The translations under genes were made by a program, and so were the position numbers. 64,000 bases of DNA. It comes from Aegilops tauschii subsp. strangulata. Its lineage: Eukaryota; Streptophyta; Magnoliopsida; Poales; Poaceae. Location: positions 373,905,054 through 373,969,053 of the forward strand of contig NC_053041.3 in the NCBI RefSeq assembly GCF_002575655.3, in the 5' to 3' direction. Of the stretch, positions 1 to 11,745 are shown piece by piece. The notes under the pieces are model-generated. The model was not told the origin of the DNA, searched no databases, and saw only the letters and a program-made list of their open reading frames with translations. Every line of letters begins with the position of its first letter. Within the stretch, counting starts at the first letter, position 1.

Positions 1-169
1 GTGGAGGCCTTGAGGGGGTCTTCCCGTGAGGTCTCTTGATATCCACTTGGGGGATCTTCTCCGAAGGGGTCATGAACTCCAATGGAGAAGGGTATCAAGT
101 GGATGAGCAAAGCTCTATCTCTCAATGAGCTAATCCTTTGCTAACCCTAGAATGGAGGAGGGGGATGAG

Positions 170-177
170 TATATATA
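170..177 (-). promoter_or_regulatory. TATA box, minus strand (flank G)
   Basis: The minus strand reads CACTATATATACTC here. It lies downstream of a GC-rich segment and upstream of an AT-richer leader, as in plant LTR promoters. Confidence 0.45.
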
Positions 178-379
178 GTGGTAGCCACGAAGGGGTAAGT
201 GAGGGACGAAAGGGTACATGGGCTTCGGCCCGAGTGTCTGCCCGCAGAGGGCCGGAGGCAGGGCCGGAAGTTCTGGGCAGGTTCCGGCCGGGTTCCGGGC
301 TATCCAGAGAGTTGGCACACTCGGGACTGGTCTGAACTCTGGGGGTCAGAGGTTTTGGGCAGGCCGAAAGGTCCGGGGG

Positions 380-412
380 CCGGACGTTCCGGGCATAGGC
401 CGGAAGTTCCGG
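380..412. repeat. Two palindromes of the CCGGA-GTTCCGG type
   Basis: CCGGACGTTCCGG (380-392) and CCGGAAGTTCCGG (400-412) start 20 bases apart. Weaker relatives lie near 262-300. They are upstream of the minus-strand TATA box at 170-177. Confidence 0.6.
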
Positions 413-558
413 GCTTTCCAGAAGCTTGTCCATGCTTCTTCTTCCTTCTCTTCCATGCTCCCCTCGTGGATGGTGTAGTTGTCCCTTGGTGCTTGCACTC
501 CTCCCCGACATCCATGAAGCTCTGACAATACCTATGCATGCACGATGGAGGGTCAAGT

Positions 559-563
559 AGTAT
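559..563. repeat. Target-site duplication AGTAT of element D (left copy)
   Basis: AGTAT directly precedes the TGTCG start of the left LTR. The same five bases directly follow the CCGACA end of the right LTR at 52109-52113. Confidence 0.9.
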
Positions 564-1488
564 TGTCGAATCCGGGGTTCCGCAGACCCTTGAGAGGTTC
601 GAACTCTGGGGTGCGTGCGAAGAACTCTCTCTTCCCTATATGCCTACTCGATGATCCTACAGCCTAGCTTGATGAACCCAAGGGACAAGGGACACAACAG
701 TTTATCCTGGTTCGGGCCACCTTGCGGTGTAATACCCTACTCCAGCTTTGTGGTGGATTGCCTCGAGGGGCCGAGGTTGGACTGGTACAGTGGATGAACA
801 GCCTCGAGGGGTTGAGGTTGGACTGGTACAATGGATGAACAGCCTCAGGAGGTGAGGTGTTCTTGAGCTCGATGAGCTGGTGGGTGAGAGGATGGTCTGA
901 ATGATCTCCCCTCTCTATGGTGGTGGCTAAGTCCTATTTATAGTGGCCTTGGTCCTCTTCCTAAATGTAGGCGGGAAGGGATCCCACAACGTCCAGATCC
1001 AAAGGGGGACAACTAGTACAAGTTATCCTGACAAAAGTAGTCTTCGCCTGCAAAGGCTTTGGTGGTGACGCTGCAGTGGGCTCTGCAATGACCTCCGTCC
1101 TGTCGTCCTGGCAGTCTTGGTCTTGTTGCATAGATATGGAAACCTTTGCTTGATTCCTCGGGACTCCGCTCCTGCGCTTGCCTCCTTGGCACCAAAGAGG
1201 AAACTGGTACACTACGCCCGCTGGCGCATGCCTGGCCTTGGTCGTCATGGCTCACGTCATATGAGCCTCGCGGGGTGCATCTTCCATTGATATCTCCGCT
1301 CCTCGTGAGCCAGCCTAGTGAGGCCGCCCCCAGGGAGGTCTTGATGTCACCCGCCTCGCGAGGCCTGGCCCCTCGGGAGGGTCTTGAGTTGTTGCTACTG
1401 AAGCTGGGCTGTACCGGGCCGGCGATGGAGCCACGTCATGGGCTGCAGGCAGGCAAGTCTGGGTACCCCCGTTCCCAGGACGCCGACA
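564..1488 (-). repeat. 3' LTR of element D
   Basis: 925 bp, TG...CA, matching 51232-52108 throughout by eye. A minus-strand TATAAATA lies at 935-942. The PPT-like sequence follows at 1489 (GCCCGGGGGCTAG on the minus strand). Confidence 0.9.
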
Positions 1489-1732
1489 CTAGCCCCCGGG
1501 CCCAAGGCATGCTCGAACTTGGCTTCGAGGCAAAGCCAGAGGGCAAGTGCGGAGCGTCGCGGGCCCCAACCGCATGCGGCCTTGGTCGACGCGTGGCAAT
1601 TGACGGGACGTGGGCGCCTCCACTTCCCCACGCTGCCTCGGCAACCGCTCGACTTGACGAGACCCTGCTGCATGCAGAGGAAAACCATCATTACATGTGG
1701 TCGTGGAGGCCGGCGGTTGGCCTCTTCTTTGC

Positions 1733-1740
1733 TATAAAAT
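1733..1740 (+). promoter_or_regulatory. TATA box of the D antisense gene
   Basis: TATAAAAT lies 82 bases upstream of the ATG at 1822, after a TTGGCCTCTTCTTTGC context. Element F has nearly the same context (TTGGCCTTCTCTTGCTATAAAT at 34959-34980), so the promoter is conserved between two different elements. Confidence 0.65.
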
Positions 1741-1821
1741 GAGGGAAGGGGCGGAGCCCCCTTACTCATCTCTGTCTCCTCGCAGTCCGCTTCTTCTTCT
1801 TGTGGCCTTGCTGTAGCATCC

Positions 1822-2083
1822 ATGGCGCCGATTAGGAGGTTTTCCGCAGTGGAAAAAGGAAAGACCCCCCTCGGGGAGCCTGAGCTGCTCCCGCCGAAGA
1901 AGAGGTCCAGGCGCCCTCACGACGTCGGGGAGAGGCAGGAAGTGACGCCTTCCTAGTATGAGTGGCCACCACCTGGTTTCCCGCTCCCCTTGTACACCTG
2001 GGTGCAAAGCCCGGGAGAAGGTGGTAGTGCTCCAGGCCGTGCGAGCCGCGGCCGCGGGAATCAGGCTGGGGCTGCGCGGCCGA
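1822..2083 (+). pseudogene. Antisense gene of element D, 5' part (split by element B)
   Basis: The ATG is followed by a basic, Ser/Lys-rich N-terminus (MAPIRRFSAVEKGK) that matches the F antisense gene (MAPRKKFSAAEKGK at 35061). An in-frame TAG occurs at 1954-1956. The frame otherwise runs to the B insertion at 2084 and resumes at 15966 in the same phase once B and one GCCGA copy are removed. This part is a linker with basic Lys/Arg clusters that could act in nuclear targeting; the recognisable domain is in the 3' part. The function of the stop-free ancestor is inferred only from that domain. Confidence 0.7.
2079..2083. repeat. Target-site duplication GCCGA of element B
   Basis: GCCGA precedes TGTAACACCCC at 2084 and is repeated at 15961-15965 after GGGTGTTACA. 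Confidence 0.93.
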
Positions 2084-2619
2084 TGTAACACCCCAGATGT
2101 GACTTTCCATATTTGTAACTCCAACTCTTGCCATTTTCGGCTATGTGTTATGATATTCCCTCCGTGGTCGGGTTTTGTTTTTCGTTTTGCATTTTGTTCA
2201 TGCCATGCATCTCATATCATGTCATCATGTGCATCTCATTTGCATACGTGTTCGTCTCATGCATCCGAGCATTTTCCCCGTTGTCCGTTTTGCAATCCGG
2301 CACTCCCACATGCACCGGCGCACCCCTCTTGTCTCTTTTCGTGAGCGGGTGTTAAACGTTCTCGGAATGGATCGAGGTTTGCCAAGTGGCCTTGGTATAC
2401 CACCGGTAGACCACCTGTCAAGTTTCGTTCCATTTGGAGGTCGTTTGATGCTCCAACGGTTAACCGGGTAACCGCAAAGGCCTTTTGTGTGTTGCAGCCA
2501 AACACCCCCTCCAAACAGCCCAATAACCCCTCTAAGTCACCTCCATGCTCTTCTTCGTTCGATCACGATCGTGTGGGCGAAAACCGCACTCTATTTGGAG
2601 TCTCCTAGCTCCCTCTACC

Positions 2620-2627
2620 TATAAATA
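2620..2627 (+). promoter_or_regulatory. TATA box of the element B 5' LTR
   Basis: TATAAATA in a CCTATAAATATACCC context, directly before a very GC-rich leader. It is preserved in the other LTR near 12281-12288. Confidence 0.7.
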
Positions 2628-2639
2628 TACCCTCCCCGT

Positions 2640-3118
2640 CCAAAATCCCGGATGAAACCCTAGAAAATTCCCCTCTCCGCCGCCGGACACCTTCCCCGCC
2701 GCCGACGGACGTGTCCGCGCCGCCACCCGACGAATCCGGGGGCGACATGTGGCCTCTGCGCCGCTCGTACGCCGCCGGCCCGCCGGGGCCCAGGCGGAGC
2801 CCTCCTGGCCCGAGCCGCCCCGAGCCAGCCCGCGCGCTTCCCCGCCGCCCACGCCCTCCCGTGGCTCAACCCCGCCGCCCGAGCGCCGCTCCGACCGCCG
2901 CCGCGCGCCGCCCGCCGGTCGCCGTTGCCCGCGTCGCCCCGGTCGCCGCCCGCGTCGCCACGGACGCCGCCTCGTCGCCTCCGCCCGCGCCTCCACCCCA
3001 GATCCGGCTGGCCCCGACTCCGGCGACCCCTTCCCTGAGCCTCTCCATCTCCGGCCGCCGCCTCCTCTCCTTCTCCGGTGAACCTCGCCGTCCGCGCCGA
3101 GGAGACCTAGATCTGTAG
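2640..3118 (+). other. GC-rich leader / possible first exon in the B 5' LTR
   Basis: Pro/Arg-rich reading frames run through this block. It ends with a splice-donor-like TAG|GTTGAC (CAG|GTTGAC at 12755 in the other LTR). The only in-frame ATG late in the block (2747) is AAG in the other LTR, and one frame is cut by a CGA-to-TGA change here, so no protein start can be fixed. Best read as a transcribed leader of the LTR unit described for 4629-4712 and 5955-6052. Confidence 0.4.
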
Positions 3119-4628
3119 GTTGACTTCCCCCTCGTTTTTCTGCCAAGTCCTGAGATTATCACATTATGGAGCCCTATTCATTGCATCATAACTCTTTGCA
3201 TACTGCTCCGTTTTGTGCGTGTAATATATCGAAATTTCATCACGAGATGCTCTTCATTTTCTTCCATTGTGCCATGCTCGTTTGAGTTGATCTTGATGCC
3301 CAAATCTCTAGTGCAAGAGTGCTATATGATGTTTACTGTTGTTACTTATCAGAACGTGATGCTTTGTTATTTTTGTTGCATTTGATGTGTGCATCTTATG
3401 GGCATGAGCTCTACAGGTGTTTTGATCTATGCCATGCCATCTTTACAGAGGTGTATGCCATGTATTTTTTGTGATCTATGTGGTGACTAGCACAAGCATG
3501 CAAACTAGGCTTCGTGATGTTTCTGTTTTCAGGGACTTCGAATTTTGCCCTGTTACTGCTGTTATTTTGTTGCCATGTATCCATGTGCCTATAGTGAGAT
3601 CCATGCTTCTTTTGGGCATGTTCAGTAAGGATGTTTTGTAGATATAATTGTGCCCTATCTACCCATGCTACTGTTTTCAATTATGGAGTCCCCTAGCATG
3701 TCTTAATCTTGGTCTACTTTTGCTATAAAATATTCCTGGCAGATTGTTAACACGATATTCAATTTTGCCAAGGTTGTTGTAGTTGATCCGTACATGCTAT
3801 GAACTTGCTCTTGCCATGGTTAGGTTCATAAACACGCCATCTTGCTGTAGGTATGCTTTTTTTGTCATGCATTTCTTTGTGATGAGTGAATCAAGCTCAC
3901 CAAGATGCCCTCATAATTTCTGTTAATGCCATGCTCTATTTTCTGCCAAGTCTGAAACCTGTTAACGAAACTTGCCATGTTTACATGGGTGCCATCATAT
4001 GTTCTGGGCCTTTTTGGCTCATGGGCAGTAAGGGACTTTTGTTCTATGCGTTCAGTATATTCATGCCATGCCTTGCTTTGCTATGTTAAGTTCCTGTAGC
4101 ATGTTGATTGCTTGCTTTGAACATTGCTACCTGGTACTGTTTCAGCCATGTTCAATATTTTCAGTAAGTCTGTGAAGCTGATATCTTTTGCACTTTTGCC
4201 ATGCTTGTTTGAGCCTGTTATTTTGTGGTCTAGCCGTAGCTCAGTGTTCATCTTTTGTCAAGCATCTCCTGTAGATTACTGCCATATGCTTTGTTGCTAT
4301 GTTGGGGTGCTGTAGCATAGTTACTTGATGTATTCTAAGTGCTATCATGCTGTTAATCGTAGAATCGTGTCATTCTTGTTTTGCTCGCCATTTGCAAACC
4401 GTGCATCCGTTTCCGGCGATCTTTATATCGATTTCGACCGAAATCATCTCATCTTTCCAGTGGCATACTTGGTTTGCCAAGTTGCTGCCTTGTTCATCCT
4501 TTTTCTTCCGGAGCACGCATATGCATCGCATATCACATCTCGCATATCATGCATGTATTGCATCATGTTGCTTGTGCATTTCCCGTGATTGATTGTGGTT
4601 CCATTGCTTGTGTTCTTGCTGTGGGTAG

Positions 4629-4712
4629 ATCCGGGAGACGAGTTCGTCAATGAGGAACCTGTTGAGTGCGCTTACGAGGATCAAGCTTTCGACAACTCTA
4701 AGAACCTTGCAG
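4629..4712 (+). other. Exon-like acidic block in the B 5' LTR
   Basis: 84 bases between an acceptor-like GGGTAG and a donor-like CAG|GCAAGA (GC-type). In one frame it is open and acidic (PGDEFVNEEPVECAYEDQ...). The copy at 14257-14340 has the same length and frame with only a few changes. The surrounding sequence is AT-rich and stop-filled, like an intron. Confidence 0.5.
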
Positions 4713-5954
4713 GCAAGATGATCATGCCCTCAAAATCACTTCTATCTTTGCTTTGCTAGTTGTTCGTTCTTTTGCCATGCTGCGCTACCTACCACTTGCT
4801 ATATCATGCCTCCCATATTGCCATGTCAAGCCTCTAACCACCCTTTCCTAGCAAATCGTTGTTTGGCTAAGTTACAGCTTTTGCTCAACCTTTCTTATAG
4901 CGTTGCTAGTTGCAGGTGAAGTTGAAGTTGGTTCCATGTTGGAACATGGATATTTTGGAATATCACAATATATCTTATTTAATTAATGCATCTATATATT
5001 TGGTAAAGGGTGGAAGGCTCGGCCTTATGCCTGGTGTTTTGTTCCACTCTTGCCGCCCTAGTTTCCGTCATACCGGTATTATGTTCCTTGAGTTTGCGTT
5101 CCTTACGCGGTTGGGTGATTTATGGGACCCCCTTGATAGTTCGCCTTGAATAAAACTCCTCCAGCAAGGCCCAACCTTGGTTTTACCATTTGCCATCTAA
5201 GCCTTTTTCCCTTGGGTTTTCGCGAGCCCGAGGGTCATCTTTATTTTAACCCCCCCGGGCCAGTGCTCCTTCGAGTGTTGGTCCGAACCGAGTAGACCGC
5301 GGGGCCACCTCGGGGAAACTTGAGGCCTGGTTTTACTCGTAGGATGTCTCATCCGTTATGCCCTGAGAACGAGATATGTGCAGCTCCTATCGGGATTTGT
5401 CGGCACATCGGGCGGCTTTGCTGGTCTTGTTTTACCATTGTCGAAATGTCTTGTAAACCGGGATTCCGAGACTGATCGGGTCTTCCCGGGAGAAGGTTTA
5501 TTCTTCGTTGATCGTGAGAGCTTATAATGGGCTAAGTTGGGACACCCCTGCAGGGTATTATCTTTCGAAAGCCGTGCCCGCGGTTATGAGGCAGATGGGA
5601 ATTTGTTAATATCCGGTTGTAGAGAACTTGACACTTGACTTAATTAAAATACATCAACCGTGTGTGTAACCGTGATGGTCTCTTTTCGGCGGAGTCCGGG
5701 AAGTGAACACGGTTTGAGTTATGCATGAACGTAAGTAGTTCAGGATCACTTCTTGATCATTTCTAGCTTCGCGACCGTTGTATTGCTTCTCTTCTCGCTC
5801 TCTTTTGCGTATGTTAGCCACCATATAAGCTTAGTGCTTGCTGCAGCTCCACCTCATTACACCATCTTTTCCTATAAGCTTAAATAGTCTTGATCTCGTG
5901 GGTGTGAGATTGCTGAGTCCTCGTGACTCACAGATTCTACCAAAACAGTTGCAG

Positions 5955-6052
5955 GTGCCGACGATACCAGTGCAGATGACGCAACTGAGCTCAAGTGGGA
6001 GTTCAACGAGGAACGTGGTCGTTACTACGTTTCTTTTCCTGATGATCAGTAG
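5955..6052 (+). other. Exon-like terminal block with stop codon in the B 5' LTR
   Basis: It follows an acceptor-like ACAGTTGCAG and, taken in the phase left by the block at 4629-4712, reads [16 protein letters not shown]... and ends YYVSFPDDQ then TAG. The copy at 15583-15680 keeps the frame and the stop, with one amino-acid change in the block visible to me. Function unknown. Confidence 0.5.
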
Positions 6053-6332
6053 TGGAGCCCAGTTGGGACGATCGGGGATCTAGCATTTGGGGTTATCTTA
6101 TTTTCATTTGGATTTGACCGTAGTCGCTCTATGTGTGGATTTTGGATGATGTATGAATTAATTTATGTATTGTGTGAAGTGGCGTTTGTAAGCCAACTCT
6201 CGTTATCCCATTCTTGTTCATTACATGGGATTGTGTGAAGATGACCCTTCTTGCGACAATACCTACAACACGGTTATGCCTCTAAGTCGAGCCTCGACAA
6301 GTGGGCGATATAGCCGCATCGTGGGTGTTACA

Positions 6333-7261
6333 AGTTGGTAATCAGAGCCATCCCCGACTTAGGAGCCCCCTGCTTGATCGAATCGCTGGCGTTGTTGAGT
6401 CTAGAACAAAAATGTTTTGAGTCTTAGGATTATATATATCGGAGAGTAGGATTCTTTTTACTCCTCAGTCCCTTCGTCGTTGTGGTGAGGTCTCCTGACG
6501 TAGAAGTTTTGACTCTTCTCTCCTCAAATTTCACTAAAAAATTTTTTTGGATCACGCGGGTATCTTGGAATCGTTCCGATGGTTTTGTGACGAGAACATT
6601 GTTCTTGGTGCCTCCTGACATTTAGGGGTTGTGGCAGTGTCCCGGGGAGTTGAGCTCCGAGGTGTTGTCGTCACAATTTTATCGTTGCAGTTCTGGAATA
6701 CCTGAGTTTCGCCGACATCGAAAATCTCTTTTATGCAATTGTTGGTGAGATCACCTCGACGCCACCCAGTACTGGGGCGGGAGTTCGGGAGTATTGCCAT
6801 AACTCGTATAACAGATGCTTTTCGAAGGTTGAGCTACACGATTTCCGAAGGTTTCTTGGTTATGTGTTGACGGATGGATACAACTGGATCTAGGGATTGC
6901 TAGTTTGGGTGATATATTTTGTGTCCCCTGTATCCCCAACACCAGATTGCATAACCAGAAAGTTTCGGGAGTTTATAGGTGGGATTCATGTAGCTCTTAG
7001 CATTTCTTCCCGCAGATATTTGGTTTGTGATTGGGTAATCCTTACCACTTATTTGTTCCACTCGTACCTTTTTTATTTTATTCATCAATCTCTTATCAAG
7101 TGGCTTCTCACCTTAATGGAAGTGTGATGATTTACTATGGAATTCATTCGTTCATCCTCGTTCAAATGTTTATTGTGAAGACTATATGTTGCAATTTCTA
7201 TCCGTTGATTCAACTTGTCTATTTGTCTATCAAGATGCTAACGGATGTCACCCTCTTCAGG
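6333..7261 (+). other. 5' leader of element B
   Basis: AT-rich stretch between the PBS and the gag start. I see no coding signal; small ORFs here do not match known retroelement domains. Confidence 0.6.
6336..6349 (+). other. Primer-binding site of element B (tRNA-iMet type)
   Basis: TGGTAATCAGAGCC starts 4 bases after the 5' LTR. It matches the initiator-Met PBS TGGTATCAGAGCC except for one extra A, a likely post-insertion change. Element H has the unmodified form at 60233. Confidence 0.8.
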
Positions 7262-10200
7262 ATGGCTCCGCCAACGCGTCAGAATCGGGAACGCGATGAG
7301 GGGAGTCAGGCGAACCCTCCGCCACCACCTCCGCCTCCGGAGGCATGGCAAGCTATCATGGCGACCACCAACGCCAATGCTCAGATGATTTTGCAACTCT
7401 TGCAAGAGCGTACCCAAGGGCAAAGCAATCAAGGAAATCAAGGCCAAGGCAACAATCAGCCTCACTTCGCTACCCTCAACCAGTTCCTCGCAAATCAGCC
7501 GAAGTCTTTCAGCTACTGTGCCAAGGCCACAGATGCCGATGATTGGCTCGTGGACATCAACAAGCATTTTGAATGTAGCAATGTCAGACCTGAGGACTTT
7601 GTCAAGTTCGCTTCTTTTCAACTCAAGGATCAAGCTGCCGAGTGGTATCAATAATACAAAGATTCCAGAGGAGGTCGTGTGATTACCTGGGATGATTTCC
7701 GCCGAGACTTCAAAGCCCACCACATTCCACAAAGTGTTCTTGAGAGCAAGCATGAGGAGTTCCGCAATCTCAAGCAAGGCAGCATGTCCGTGTATCAATA
7801 CAATACTCAGTTTCAGAAACTCGCTCGCTTCGCTAAGCAAGACGTTCCTGATGAAAAGAGCATGATCTATCAATTCAGAGGTGGCCTTAGAGAAGATCTG
7901 CAATTACCTCTCGTGCTTTTTGAGCCGGCCAAGTATGATGATTTCTACAACATGGCACTGAAGCAAGAGGCTGCTCAGCTCAAGTGTGAGGCTTCTAAGA
8001 AGAGAGTCAGGGACGCAGTTCAGTCTTCTTCTTCCTCACTAGTGGCTGCTAAGCAACAGAAGTTCTGGTTGCCTCCTCCTCCTCCGTTTTGTTAGCCTTT
8101 CCAGCAGAAGAACAAAGGTGGCCATGGATCTTCCCACTCATCCAATCCTGGCTATCAGAACAAGTCTCAGAATCAAGCTCCAAAGTCGAATGCTCCTTAT
8201 CATCGTCCACTCTCAGAGGTGACTTGCAACAAGTGTCAGCAGAAAGGTCACTATGCTAACAAATGCTTCAACCAAAGGCGCCTTCCGCCTCCTCCTCCTG
8301 TGAGATCTTCCAGCAATGCAGTGGTCAAGCATAATCCCAAGTCTGCAAAGGTGAACATGATGAATGCAGCTCAAGCGGAGGAATCTACTGATGTGATAAT
8401 GGGTAATCTCTCAGTTAATGATATTCCTGCAAAAGTTTTATTTGATACTGGTGCATCGCATTCTTTCATGTCATACCCATTTGCAGCGAAGCACAATGTT
8501 GACACAGAGATTTTATCCAAAGTTATGCAAGTTGTTTCTCCGGGAAAGCTTATGACTTCTAGTTTGGTTGCTCCCGATGTCTCTATCAACTTGGGGAACT
8601 ATAAATTTCTGGCTAAACCAATTGTCCTTGGTGACTCGGATATTGATCTAATTCTCGGGATGGACTGGCTTTATAAGCACAAGGCTCAACTTGATTGTGC
8701 TGCCAGGGAAATTCAATTGACACACTCTTCTGAGGATGTGATTATCTATGCCGCTCGTGACGAGACCATTCGGTTATTCTCTCTCAATGAGAAGGGCGAG
8801 TTGGATGCTATTTCTCAAATTCCAGTCGTTTTTGAGTACCAAGATGTCTTTCCAGAAGAGCTTCCGAGTATGCCTCCTCATCGGCCAGTCGAGTTCGTTA
8901 TCGATCTTGAGCCTGGTACGGAACCCGTTTGCAAGCGTCCTTACAAGCTTGGACCAAGGAGCTGAAGGAATTGAAGAAACAGCTCGATGAACAAGAGCGT
9001 CTGGGTCTGATCAGACCGAGTTCATCTCCGTGGGGTTGTGGTGTTCTTTTTGTCCAGAAGAAGGATGGCACGGACCGACTTTGTGTCGACTACCGTCCAT
9101 TGAACAAGAAGACAATCAAGAACAAGTATCCACTTCCCAACATCAATGAGCTATTCGAGCAACTTAAAGGTGCTAAAGTATTCTCCAAGCTTGACCTCCG
9201 GATGGGTTATCATCAGATTCGCATTCGTGAAGAAGATATTCCCAAGACAGCATTCAGAACAAGCTTTGGTTCTTATGATTATACTGTCATGTCTTTCGGC
9301 CTTGTCAATGCTCCTCCAACATTCTCTCGAATGATGAATTTCATCTTCAACCCCTATACCAATGAATTCGTCCTGGTGTATCTCGATGATATCTTGGTCT
9401 TCTCCAAGAATAAGAAGGATCATGCCAAACATTTGCGATTGGTGCTCGACAAGCTCAGAGAGTATCAATTATATGCGAAGTTTTCCAAATGTGAGTTTTG
9501 GCTTGATGAAGTTCTTTACCTTGGTCATATCATCTCTGCCAAGGGCATCGCTGTTAATCCCGAGAAGGTGTCTGCAATTGTGAATTGGGAACCTCCTCAG
9601 AATGTCAAGCAGCTCCGCAGTTTTCTTGGTCTTGCAAGCTATTGCCGAAGATTCATTGGGAATTTCTCTAAGATTGCAAAGCCTCTTTCCAACCTCCTCC
9701 AGAAGCATGTGAAGTATGTCTGGACTCCTGAGTGTGACGTTGCCTTCAACACTCTCAAAGAGAAACTCGTCACAGCTCTTGTCTTGACTCCTCCTGACGA
9801 ATCAAAGCCATTCGAAGTTTTCTGTGATGCTTCTCTTCAAGGTCTCGGTGCTGTGTTAATGCAAGAGAAGAAAGTTGTGGCCTATACCTCTCGTCAGTTG
9901 AAGCCCAACAAAAAGAACTACCCCACTCATGATCTTGAGTTGCCGGCAGTTGTCCATGCATTAATAACATGGAGACATCTCTTGTTGGGAAGAAAAGTGG
10001 ACATTTTCACCGATCACAAGAGTCTCAAGTACATCTTCACTCATCCCAACCTCAGCCTCAGGCAAACTCGATGGGTCAAAATGATTCAAGAGTACAATCC
10101 GAGTATTGAATATACTCCAGGCAAGGCCAATGTCATTGCAGATGCGTTGAGCAGGAAGGCTTATTGCAACAGTTTAATCCTCAAGCCCTTCCAACCGGAT

Positions 10201-11709
10201 CTTTGTGAAGCTTTCCGCAAGCTGAATCTCCAAGTTGTTCCTCAAGGCTTTCTTGCCAACCTCATAGTCTCTCCTACTTTGTAAGATGAAATTCGTGAGG
10301 CACAACTCTTGGATACCATGGTGAAGAAGGTGAAACGTGGTATCGACAAGGGTCTTTCCAAATACAAGTGCTATCGCATTGATGACAGAGACACTTTATT
10401 CTTCGAGGACCGGATTGTGGTTCCTAAAGGTGATCTAAGGAAAGTCATTATGAACGAGGCGCACAATTCTCTTCTTTCCATTCATCCTGGAAGTATGAAG
10501 ATGTACCATGACCTCAAGAAGTCGTATTGGTGGACTCGAATGAAGCAAGAAATCGCTCAATTCGTGAATGAATGTGATGTCTGCCGAAGGATGAAAGCAG
10601 AACACCAACGACCAGCTGGTCTCCTCCAACCTCTTGCTATCCCAGAATGGAAGTTTTATCATATCGAAATGGACTTCGTGACTGGATTTCCCAAGTCCAA
10701 GCGCGGAAATGATGCTATCTTCGTTGTCATCGACAAGCTTACAAAAGTGGCTCATTTCCTTCCAATCAAAGAATCTATCACAGCAGCTCAGTTGGCAGAG
10801 CTATACACCTCCAGGATTGTCTCTTTGCACGGCATTCCACAATTGATATCTTCAGATCGTGGAAGCATCTTCACTTCTAAGTTCTGGGACTCCTTCCAGA
10901 AGGCCATGGGCAACATTCGCTTCAGCACAACTTTCCATCCTCAAACTAGTGGCCAAGTCGAGCGGGTCAATCAAATCCTTGGAGATATGCTCAGGGCTTG
11001 TGTCATTTCCTTTGGCATGAAATGGGAAGATTGTCTTCCATATGCCGAATTCTCCTACAACAACAGCTTCCAAGCGAGTTCGGGCAAGGCCCCATTCGAG
11101 ATTCTCTATGGCAGAAAGTGTCGTACTCCTCTCAATTGGTCAGAGACCGGTGAACGCCAACTTCTTGGCAATGACTTAATCACAGAGGCTGAAGAAATGT
11201 GTAAAGTCATCCGTGAAAATCTCAAAGCCGCGCAATCGCGCCAGAAGAGTTACTATGATAGTAAGCACCGTGATTTGGCTTTCGAGATCGGAGACCATGT
11301 CTACCTCCGCGTCTCTCCAATGAAAGGCACTCGTCGCTTCGGTATCAAAGGGAAGCTTGCCTCTAGATAAGTGGGTCCTTTCAAGATCATTGGCAAAAGA
11401 GGTGACTTCGCCTATCAACTTGGTCTTCCCTCCAACTTCGCGAACGTGCACGATGTGTTCCACGTGTCACAGCTTCGCAAGTGCTTCAAGACTCCTGAGC
11501 GCACCATCAACTTCGAAGAGATTGACCTCCAAGAAGATCTGTCTTATCATGAGCACCCCGTTGCTATTCTTGAAGAGACTGAGCGCAAGACTCGCAACAA
11601 GTCAATCAAATTCCTGAAAGTGAAGTGGTCGCACCATTCCGACCGAGAAGCCACCTGGGAACGCGAGGACCACCTCCGTTCCGAATATCCGGAGTTCTTT
11701 CAGTCCTAG
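7262..11709 (+). pseudogene. gag-pol: Element B gag-pol polyprotein with C-terminal chromodomain
   Basis: Start chosen at the ATG at 7262 (MAPPTRQNRERDEG), just after an out-of-frame leader. Order: gag; CCHC knuckle CNKCQQKGHYANKC (8222-8263); aspartic protease LFDTGASHSFMS (about 8437-8472); RT with YLDD at 9379-9390; RNase H ([12 protein letters not shown], about 9823); zinc-binding HHCC and DDE integrase (10450-11100, with MDFVTGFP, SSDRGS and GQVERVN); chromodomain (LKVKWSHHSDREATWE, about 11616-11663). Breaks: TAA at 7652, TAG at 8093, a 1-bp frameshift near 8955, TAA at 10282 and TAA at 11368. The product would have been the replication polyprotein of a Ty3/Gypsy element, with the chromodomain steering integration to marked chromatin in this family. 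Confidence 0.95.
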
Positions 11710-11730
11710 ATCCCGGGACGAGATCCTCTC

Positions 11731-11745
11731 GTAGTGGTGGAGTGT
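11731..11745 (+). other. Polypurine-tract-like site of element B
   Basis: GTAGTGGTGGAGTGT directly precedes the 3' LTR. It is G-rich and in the expected place for plus-strand priming, though not a clean purine run. Confidence 0.45.

Larger units (their letters stand above)
1..563 (-). other. Left flank: LTR-like or promoter-bearing end of element G
   Basis: No coding region is convincing here. Read on the minus strand, it has a TATA box followed by a leader-like stretch, preceded by GC-rich palindromic motifs, which fits the U3/R part of an LTR running off the left edge. A TG-type start (TGTCAGAGC on the minus strand, ending near 527) is possible. It joins the sequence at 52109 once D and one AGTAT copy are removed, so it belongs to the same old minus-strand element as the gag at 55689-56315. 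I infer the LTR identity; its second copy is not in the window. Confidence 0.4.
2084..6332 (+). repeat. 5' LTR of element B
   Basis: 4249 bp, aligned by eye over its full length with 11746-15960. Contents in order: upstream region; TATAAATA at 2620-2627; a GC-rich leader to 3118; about 1.5 kb of AT-rich sequence with many CATG and GCCATG words; an exon-like block at 4629-4712; a further AT-rich stretch; an exon-like block at 5955-6052; and a terminal 280 bases. Confidence 0.93.

Noticed and set aside
2711..3118. Pro/Arg-rich 'protein' in the B LTR leader
   Set aside because: GC-rich sequence gives open frames easily. The ATG is not kept in the other LTR and the frame differs between the two.
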